Below are positions 56,966-64,000 of a DNA stretch of 64,000 bases, piece after piece. A model generated the notes under the pieces. The model saw only the letters and a program-made list of their open reading frames with translations. It did not search any database and was not told the DNA's origin. The translations under genes were made by a program, and so were the position numbers. Origin of the DNA: Argyresthia goedartella (lineage: Eukaryota > Arthropoda > Insecta > Lepidoptera > Argyresthiidae); assembly GCA_949825045.1 (NCBI GenBank), contig OX463813.1, forward strand, positions 5,704,001-5,768,000. Direction: 5' to 3'. Position 1 is the stretch's first letter. The number at the start of each line of letters is the position of its first letter.

Positions 56966-57164
56966 TGAATTGACTGACATAGTGTTGTTTGCTAATGATA
57001 CTTTAATGGTCTTCAAAATTGAAAGACAAAAAGAAGATTTAATGATGTTAATGGTGTATTAATAATAATATCATTTATTTCAGACAATTTAGGTCCATAT
57101 AAAAACAGACAAAAACAAAAACAAAAACAAAAGGGTGTTAGTAACAATTATAAACTTAACTATG

Positions 57165-60033
57165 TTAGTACTTAGCATTACTATTTACATGGATCAGAGT
57201 CCAATGCGCCAAGAATCGACCGTCAGATCGATCCGCTATTCCGCGCAGGATGCCGTTGGTGCTGGCGCGCAGCCTGTCGAGCGTACCGGCGCAGCGCGCG
57301 CGCAGCGTGGCATGAAACCCGTCGGCGCGCGCACGCGCGAACATATCCGACGCACTGCACCAGCGCGGCAGCCGCAACAGCACCCTCAGAGCGTTGTTGT
57401 ACTGGACACGAAGGGCGCTAAGCGACTTTCGCGTGTAATTAGTCCATAGGCTGCACGTATAGAGAGATGTACAATAAGCCCTAAACAAAGTTATTTTTAC
57501 CTCGGCTGTACATCTACTGAACCTACGTGCTATCATATTTGCCCTGGTCGCCAGCGCCCTCCGCTCCCTCTCTATGTCCAAGTCATCCTTTAAGTCCTCG
57601 GTAATGATATGACCGAGGTACTTAAAGGACGACACTATTTTCAAGGCTGTTCCATTTAAGTAAACTGGTGGAACATAAGATGGACACTTTTTACCAGCCT
57701 TGAAAATCAACATCTCGCTCTTTTTCTCATTATATTTGAGACCGTGTGTTTGCGCGTACTGTTCACAGACGTGTAGCAACACTCTAAGTCCCCTGATCGA
57801 CGGGCTCAGCAGAGCCATGTCGTCGGCGTAACTAATATTATTTAGGCAGATATTGTCAACAAAACAACCAACATGCGCGCCGCTGAGCGCCCCGATCAGC
57901 TGATCTACATAAATATTGAACAGCTTAGGAGAAGTAAGCCCACCCTGTCTCACTCCGCATTCCAACTTATATGGTTCAGATATCGCGTCTGCCCATTTGA
58001 CAGTGTTAGTTTGGTTTTGGTACCAAAATTTAAAGATATTTATAACGTCTAAGGGCAAATTAGCTTCCCCAAGTTTGTTCCATAGTACATCATAACTTAC
58101 CAGATCAAACGCCTTTGATAAGTCTAAAAAGGCGGCGTAGACTGGCGTTTTTCTGTCAACGTAGTACCCGACGGTATGTTTTAGGCTCAGTATCGCGCTT
58201 TCAGTTGACAGTCCAGGCCTAAACCCAAACTGTGCATCCTGCAGTTTTATGTATTTATCGAGCACTGAATTCAACAGACCGTCGAGCACTTTGACAATAG
58301 CAGTGGCCAATGAGATGGGCCTATAATTAGACTTACTCGACATATCTCCTGTCTTGTTTTTTACAATTGGAACTACTACGGTTTTAGTCATATCTTGAGG
58401 AAGATATGAATGGCCCATACATAGTGTGAACAACATGGCCAAAACTCTGTAAATATGGGGACCAGCGTGTGGCAAGTGCTCGATGCTCAGTCCGTCGTGG
58501 CCTGGAGATTTTCCCCTTTGCATATGGCTTAACACGTGGATGACGTCATCTGCAGAAAATTTTGTCACCAGCACAGTTCCTGACACCTGAGCATCAATCA
58601 CCGTGGTCGAAGGCCCTAGAGGCGATTTTACAGCAAACGAGTCCTTAAAAAGATTTGCAATATCTTTAGGTGAAGACATACCCTCCACACTCACAGGCAA
58701 TCTAGGTTGACCGTTTAACACCATGGTCTTTTTCCAAAATTGACGGAAATCCTTTTTTGTATGATAAGAAGCAATTATATCCATTCTTTCGTTCTTGGTG
58801 TTGCTGGCACCATTTTAACCGTGATTTGAATAATTTTCGGCTACTATACATTTCATCATACAAAAAACCCGCCCTGGGCTTACCATTCAATGTCCACATT
58901 TGGAACTTGAGTCTAGCTTCCCTGTGAGCCTGACTGACATGTTTGTTCCACCCTACTACTCGCTTCTTCCTAGCTTCCGCTGGTGACTCACTCGTAGCCA
59001 CGGACGCGTCGATCAGTGTATGAGTAATATCGCAGTATAGTTGATCTATTAAAAGCCTGTGATCTGAGTTTGCACAATAAGTGTCGCTACAAGCATTCAA
59101 AGCTGGGGGACAAGTTATAGCTCCTAGTCTTTCACAGCACAACGCGTTATATTTAAAGATTTGTTCGGGCTTTCTGTCCTTCCATAACACCTTATTTCTA
59201 ACTTGCTTACTTACAAATCTCTTTGGCTTTGTCAAATCTAGAATGCACTCCACTACTAATGGGTAGTGGTCAGACCAGTATACATTGCTCAATACATACA
59301 CTTTTACAACCGAGGGCCATGCTGCCTTTGTCACTAAGCAGTGATCTAGCCAACTCGTACTTCCATACACATCACTTAAAAAAGTATAAGTATTAGAGTC
59401 CATACCCAGATATTGAAGGTCCGCACACATCCAGTCCTGTTCCGCACAGTAACTCACCATCTCCTTACCGAAGCGTCCGCTTGGATGCGCATTAAAGTCG
59501 CCCAGGACGTAAACGAATTCGGTGGCACAGTTTTCAATAATTGCACTAATTTCACCCATACAATCTGTAAATTCCACTAAGTTGCTTTCACCTTTTTTAC
59601 TATAGGAATCAGTCGGCATGTAAACATTAATTAACAGGACTGAACTATGATCAATTGCTGTCTCGATTGCACATATACGTACACTATTACACTGTATAAC
59701 CGACACTGATTTGAAGAGATTTTTGCGCCACAGGATCGCTACGCCTCCGTAAGGCCTGCCCTGCAGGATCTCCGCTGACGTGTCGACCGCTGACTTTCCG
59801 CTGTATTAAAACTCCTGGTGAATATTGCCGAGGAAATGTATATCATGAGGCAGCAACCAATGCTCCTGCAGTGCTATGACGTCATACTTATCACATAGGT
59901 TACGGATACACTGGACTGAACGTTTAACAGATTTACAGTTGAACGTTACCATAGATATATTTTGTGTTTTTGTGTTTTGTGTTTTATTCGTACTATCCAT
60001 CTTTATATTTATAGTTATATTCAGGCTTTTCAT
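57165..60033 (-). pseudogene. LINE-C ORF2: APE endonuclease plus RT, one nonsense and one frameshift
   Basis: It starts at 60033 (MKSLNITINIKMDSTNKTQN), overlapping ORF1. The endonuclease has VTFNCKSVKRSVQ, VIALQEHWLLPHD (catalytic Glu), VYVLGDFNAHPSGRFGKE and VYWSDHYPLVVE (catalytic His). A TAA at 59806 lies between IHQEF and YSGKSA in the same frame, a single nonsense. A one-base shift near 58790 separates it from RT, open for 539 codons to 57165: SNYRPISLATAIVKV, AFLDLSKAFDLVS, CGVRQGGLTSPKLFNIYVD and NISYADDMALLSPS. The C-terminus has DIERERRALATRANM and VQYNNALRVLLRLPRWCSAS. I cannot place the clade firmly; it is distinct from the CR1-type LINE-A, D and E. Confidence 0.85.
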
Positions 60034-61552
60034 TGGACAGGAGACTGTTGGACGACGTACGCCTGAATATGTAATATCTCCTAAAGAAGATGTCTTCCGG
60101 CCACAGTGAGTCGTTATCGAACAAAGCTAGCTTGCTTCTCGGCACATACATACGATACGAGTCGTAGTTTTTACTCTCAGGCACGGGTACCTTAGTCGGG
60201 TATACCTTCAGTCGGGTTTTTGAGAAGATGTACTCAACTATATCCTCTGTACGGGTTTCTTTGTTTACATTGTAAATGTAAATGGGGACATTAGTTTCCG
60301 CGGCTCTGAACTTGCAATGTTTTTCGACAATAGCTTTTCCCTTCCTGCCAACAAACTTGTTGCTTTTCTTACTCAGTACCCGAATCCATCCATCCGCATT
60401 GTTGTTGCTACAGTCATCATCACATTCCGGGTCCGTAGTCCTTTGCGTAGTCCTTTGCGCAGACGGTGCCTCGGTTCTGCCTAGTGTGCCACTTGTAACC
60501 ACACTGCTTTTACTGGTGACCTCTATGTGCTTGGGAGTTGTTGAAAATCGCGGGCCAGCTTCGGCTGTATGTTTCGACGAGAGGGGTAAGGTGCCACTTG
60601 TAACTACACTACTTTTACTGGTGACCTCTATATGCTTGGGAGTTGTTGACGATCGCAGACCAGCTTCAGCTGTATGTTGTGACGAGACGGCTAGGTTGCT
60701 CGTGTCGGCAATGCCTTTACTGGTGACCTGTACACTGTTGCGGTTGGCGTGCGATTGTGAAACTACACTGTCTACGCATAGAGGCGAGATTGCTGCGGTA
60801 CATTCAACTTCCTTGAGGCTACACAATGAGTCACTCCGAGTACCGGTTGTTTTTGTTTTCGCTGCGTAGGTTTGTTTAGAAGTTTCGATGGCCAGCTGAT
60901 CGACCGTTATTTCTTTTGTGGTACTACCCTCATCAGACACCGGTGGAGGCGGCGAACAATTAGAAATAGGGAACAATCCCATAGGACCACTGTTGTAGAG
61001 AAAACTATCATGAAGACAGTGAGCGCCTCTTTTAATATTAACGTTTTGGGCGTATACACTTGGTGGATCGGTCGGCTTCGATGAAAATTTCTCGAAATCG
61101 AATTTCAGTTTGTTGAAATCCTCCACCGTTACGTATCGGCAATCTGAGTCTGTTTCAAATTTACTTTGTATATCCCTTAATTCTTTCTGGATAACAATAA
61201 TATCTTTGAGCAATCTTGTGACATCAATATGGTCAAATGTCACAGGAGGGAGTTTCTGTAGGTCTCTTGCGACAAAAGTCGGAAGAACCTCGGGGTCCAT
61301 TTCCTTGATGAGTGTTATTATGTCATCGATGTCTCTTTGTGACTTTCCTTCGCGTCTTCTAGTTGTTTTCTTCCTGGACACGCAGCTGAACAACAGATTT
61401 TTCGCCGTGCTTATTTCGTTCTCGTCGAACGAAGTGATGCAGAGTCTCGCAAGGCCAACTTCATCCATTACATCACATTTATTTTGAATAAATGCAAGCA
61501 CTTCATTAATCACAATGTTACAAGAGTTACATTTCACGATTTGAGAGGCCAT
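59993..61552 (-). CDS. LINE-C ORF1 protein, 519 aa, apparently intact
   Basis: ATG at 61552 starts MASQIVKCNSCNIVINEVLA and the frame is open to 59993. The N-terminal 180 residues carry a CxxC pair, KSQRDIDDIITLIKEMDPEV, FVARDLQKLPPVTFDHIDVT and a likely coiled coil IVIQKELRDIQSKFETD. A Ser/Thr-rich middle contains a perfect-length 35-residue repeat twice (TPKHIEVTSKSSVVTSGT in both). The C-terminal about 90 residues (IYIYNVNKETRTEDIVEYIF, SKTRLKVYPTKVPVPESKNY, LALFDNDSLWPEDIFFRRY) look like the RRM-like RNA-binding domain of LINE ORF1 proteins. The role inferred is chaperoning the element's RNA. ORF2 begins inside its last codons. Confidence 0.85.
   Translation of the reverse strand: MASQIVKCNSCNIVINEVLAFIQNKCDVMDEVGLARLCITSFDENEISTAKNLLFSCVSRKKTTRRREGKSQRDIDDIITLIKEMDPEVLPTFVARDLQKLPPVTFDHIDVTRLLKDIIVIQKELRDIQSKFETDSDCRYVTVEDFNKLKFDFEKFSSKPTDPPSVYAQNVNIKRGAHCLHDSFLYNSGPMGLFPISNCSPPPPVSDEGSTTKEITVDQLAIETSKQTYAAKTKTTGTRSDSLCSLKEVECTAAISPLCVDSVVSQSHANRNSVQVTSKGIADTSNLAVSSQHTAEAGLRSSTTPKHIEVTSKSSVVTSGTLPLSSKHTAEAGPRFSTTPKHIEVTSKSSVVTSGTLGRTEAPSAQRTTQRTTDPECDDDCSNNNADGWIRVLSKKSNKFVGRKGKAIVEKHCKFRAAETNVPIYIYNVNKETRTEDIVEYIFSKTRLKVYPTKVPVPESKNYDSYRMYVPRSKLALFDNDSLWPEDIFFRRYYIFRRTSSNSLLSNEKPEYNYKYKDG
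60486..60695 (-). repeat. 105-bp tandem duplication inside LINE-C ORF1
   Basis: GTGCCACTTGTAAC starts at 60486 and again at 60591 on the + strand, with about 90% identity by eye between units. The period is a multiple of three, so the frame stays open. Confidence 0.9.
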
Positions 61553-62590
61553 TGCCCCTGGTTAGTCACGGTTTCACTATGCAGCTACACAACACGCATG
61601 CGCGCGCGGCGGTGTTCGACCTAAGACGAATAATGTATGTATTGTATTTAAACTTGAATTGGTTCACAGTTGAAAATAGATTGTTAAACGCTGGTAAACC
61701 AAGTATATCAAATTCTCACTTCCAAATGTCAGGCAAGTTGAGACCGGTTTAGTGTTAGACAGCAACACGTTAAAATTAGTAAATGACAAAGTTTCTTGGA
61801 ATAACCTTTCATAGCGAATTTCAGTGCGACTACACATAGATAAATTAGCTGGTAAATTGAGTTCTGCGGCTTACGCTGTTAGGAACATCAGACATAACAT
61901 GGATGTGGCCACCTCTAGGCTATTTTAGTTACTTTCGTAGTGTCATGTCCTATAGTATCTCATTGTGGGAGGAAGCAGCGGATATTCAAACTATTTTATT
62001 TTACAGAAAATAGCTATTCGAGCAGTTTATATTTTAAATCGAACAGCCTCCTTAAGAGAGCTTTTTAAAAAAAACTGACATACTAACTGTTGCTTGTCAA
62101 TTTATTTCCGAAACTTTAATGTATGTACGCAAGAACCTTACAACATTTTCAAAACTTAGCGATAGCTGTAATAAATAATCACAGACTAGTTGCGCTGCGG
62201 TTTAGACTCGCGAAGGTTACCAATTCTTTCAAGGGTCAGTGCATTCTGTACTTTAATAAGATACCTCTGGAGATTTTGGAAATTGCCATTTGAGTAATAT
62301 ACTTAAATGACGGGGCTGTATGGGCATAATCTAGCTCAACACAGACCTTGCTGTTAATATTTTGGTAATTATTCATTTCTGCTTATTAATCATAATAATT
62401 AATATTGTAATATTTGTATTAAGTAAGCACAAGAATTTTTTAAAAGACATCTAAAATGAATCTGTGGGAGTTTCTACACCTTTCTTCTCCCACAGTAGTC
62501 CAATGAAGAGAAGAGGTAAAAACGACGTTTGCTAAGTATATGTAAAATCTACAGTAATAAAGAGATTTCATTGATTGATTGATGGACTAT

Positions 62591-62989
62591 AGGCCTATAT
62601 CACTGATTTAGACCTTTAGTAGTTGTACACAATATACTCTAATATACACACAATATACTCAAACATTATATAGAAGAAAATAAATGAATGGCTTTACATT
62701 TGCTTTGAAAAACATTAAATATTATTATAGGAACAAAAGGCCTTAAGGAAAAGAAAAAATCCCACCAAAAAAATTTTCATGCCAAATTTTGCCAAGACGA
62801 GACCATATGGGTCGCATTGTCAAAAATTTATCAGATCTCATGTAGAGCCAAGCTTCTAACTCTACACGCCGTAACTCTACAAGCCCTAACTTTACAAATG
62901 TACACCTTAGTCAAAATATGTGGTTTTAGATTCATATGTATTTAGATTGTCCTATAAATACTACGGTGCGAAAAGTACAATAGAATGAT
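62591..62989. other. No gene recognised
   Basis: AT-rich sequence with a short repeated phrase (AACTCTACA, three times near 62860-62890). Nothing else. Confidence 0.5.
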
Positions 62990-63330
62990 TCATACATTTT
63001 GAGATGTCATTAATGTATTCAAGGAACAGCAATGAGCCTAAAACACTTCCTTGTGGTACTCCACAGTTTATATCCCTAGTGACAGTTCAATGCGTCAATC
63101 CCATCTTTTATTTAGTGCAGATTTGTTTAATTTGAGTCAATTGTTTCCTATTAAATAGAATTGGATTTGGGTAAGGTCATTTCAATTACCCCCAATACCA
63201 TATGCATATGTGGGTAGTTTATTTAGTAGTATATTGTGGTCTATATAATCGAAAACCTTGGTTAGGTCCAAGTACGTGACTGGTTTATCACTATATACAT
63301 TTGTCAAGATTTTACCCAGTCGTATCATTA
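62990..63330 (-). pseudogene. LINE RT palm fragment
   Basis: On the - strand: LTKVFDYIDHNILLNKL, GIGGN, LTQIQFYLI, then CGVPQGSVLGSLLFLEYIND after shifts. This covers the first Asp block to GVPQGS of a CR1/Jockey-type RT, different from LINE-A and LINE-D in wording. Many stops. Confidence 0.65.
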
Positions 63331-63339
63331 ATAATTCTC

Positions 63340-63575
63340 TGATGAGTTTTATTGACTGGCTAAATTACAATAATCTTTTAATTAATACATAATAATAATA
63401 AATGTCCTTTAATGTTCCCACCTAGGGGCATAGGCAGATAGTTTAATTAACATTGGCAAATTAAAATTAATAAAATTTAGGAAAGAACATAAAAAACAAC
63501 TGACATTAAAAATTAACTATTAGGGTAAACAAATAGAAGAGATCGATACAATAAAATTCTTAGGGATTTAAATTA
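63340..63575 (+). pseudogene. LINE RT thumb fragment, opposite strand
   Basis: On the + strand: LIDWLNYNNLLINT, then after about 60 bp of other sequence KINY, GKQIEEIDTIKFLGI. This is the region just after the FADD box (W-x-x-x-N-x-L-L-x-N ... KFLG) of an RT. It faces away from the fragment before it, so the two are parts of one inverted copy or of two copies. Confidence 0.5.
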
Positions 63576-63577
63576 AG

Positions 63578-63805
63578 TATAATAATAATACCTTGGACCT
63601 ATTTACACACATTGAACTAGCCCCAAACAGGATTCCCTGTATCTTGGGTACTAGACAACGATACACATACTTATATAGATAAATATTATACTTACATAGA
63701 TAAACAACCATGAATAGGGTACAAACATCTGTTCTCATCAAACAAATATTTTCCCCCACCGGGACTCGAACCCGGGACCCTTGGTTTCGTAGGCAGGAAT
63801 ACACC
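63578..63805 (-). mobile_element. SINE1 copy, head damaged
   Basis: On the - strand: CTGCCTACGAAACCAAGGGT, CCCGGGTTCGAGTCCCGG (B-box), GATGAGAACAGATGTTTG, body and (ATT)n at 63580-63590. The A-box half of the head is missing. Confidence 0.8.
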
Positions 63806-64000
63806 ATAGACATACATACTGAGTAATAAATTAAGCCAATTTCATATGCTTTATATATTCTGTCTTAACAGCTCAAAAAGGACGCTGAGCTAACGGGATA
63901 ACGGCATATCCTGGGTTTGTTGAGTCATAGAGAACATACAGATATTTTCAATGAATTCTTAAGATATTTGTTTATGTACCTTTGTTTTACAAATAAAGCT
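63806..64000. other. No feature recognised at the window edge
   Basis: The last 195 bp hold no motif I can name. AATAAA occurs in AAATAAAGCT at the very end. Confidence 0.5.

Larger units (their letters stand above)
57061..61637 (-). mobile_element. LINE-C, near full-length non-LTR retrotransposon
   Basis: TGTATT is duplicated at 57055-57060 and 61638-61643. On the - strand it has a short 5' UTR (about 85 bp), ORF1 (519 codons, open), ORF2 overlapping it by about 40 bp, and a 3' end with AATAAATGATATTATTATT. At 4,577 bp it is about the length of a complete element of this type, and it is the least damaged coding element in the window. Confidence 0.9.
56966..62590 (+). mobile_element. LINE-A copy iv, interrupted by LINE-C
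   Basis: It starts TTGACTGACATAGTGTTGTT right at the tail of copy iii, breaks at 57060 (GGTGTATT) and resumes at 61638 in the same place of RT (GTATTTAAACTTGAATTGGT). It continues through the thumb and 3' UTR to TAATAAAGAGATTTCATTGA and a TTGA tail at about 62570-62590. Confidence 0.8.

Noticed and set aside
60282..60869. 195-codon open frame on the + strand
   Set aside because: It is the antisense of LINE-C ORF1, includes the translated 105-bp repeat and has no motif of its own.

Overview
The window looks like nuclear DNA of a moth or butterfly. Three things point there: several copies of a repeat whose ends read GGTTCCGTACC and CAAGTGCGAGTC and which I know to be very common in Lepidoptera; tRNA-headed SINEs of lepidopteran type; and a maT (DD37D) mariner. 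The base composition is AT-rich. I see no convincing host protein-coding gene, rRNA gene or free-standing tRNA gene. Almost all recognisable content is transposable elements, most of them broken and many nested inside one another.

Layout. 1-1.5 kb: part of a PIF/Harbinger DNA transposon, with the transposase exon on the + strand lying inside the intron of the oppositely transcribed MADF DNA-binding gene. 2.4-9.3 kb: SINEs of three tRNA-derived families, several TIR elements (MITEs), and a LINE 3' end. 9.3-14 kb: mostly unrecognised AT-rich sequence with a 36-T run. 14-27.9 kb: LINE scraps, SINEs, MITEs and the GGTTCCG repeats, including a 1,071-bp element with about 200-bp inverted repeats (FB-1) sitting inside a MITE. 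28-32.5 kb: a second FB-1 copy split by a 3.9-kb LINE (LINE-D). 32.7-34.5 kb: a LINE-A fragment with a tandem-repeated 3' region. 34.5-40.9 kb: a long LINE (LINE-E) with a PHD/coiled-coil/FP-type ORF1 and an endonuclease-RT ORF2, split by a complete maT element. 41-48.6 kb: LINE scraps, MITEs, a GC-rich TIR element and a series of short hairpins. 48.6-62.6 kb: a head-to-tail array of partial LINE-A copies, invaded by a Ty3/gypsy element, by LINE-B and by LINE-C (nearly full length, intact ORF1, ORF2 with two lesions). 62.6-64 kb: RT scraps and a SINE.

The elements explain each other only as a history of insertions. Target-site duplications (TSDs) can be read for maT (TA), FB-1 (TAA), LINE-D (ATCA), LINE-C (TGTATT), a MITE inside a SINE (TTAA), the MITE-1 family (TTAA) and probably the gypsy element (ATCTA). 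LINE-C is the least decayed coding element. Clade names for LINEs are given only where motifs support them; all family assignments are from reading translated motifs, without database searches.
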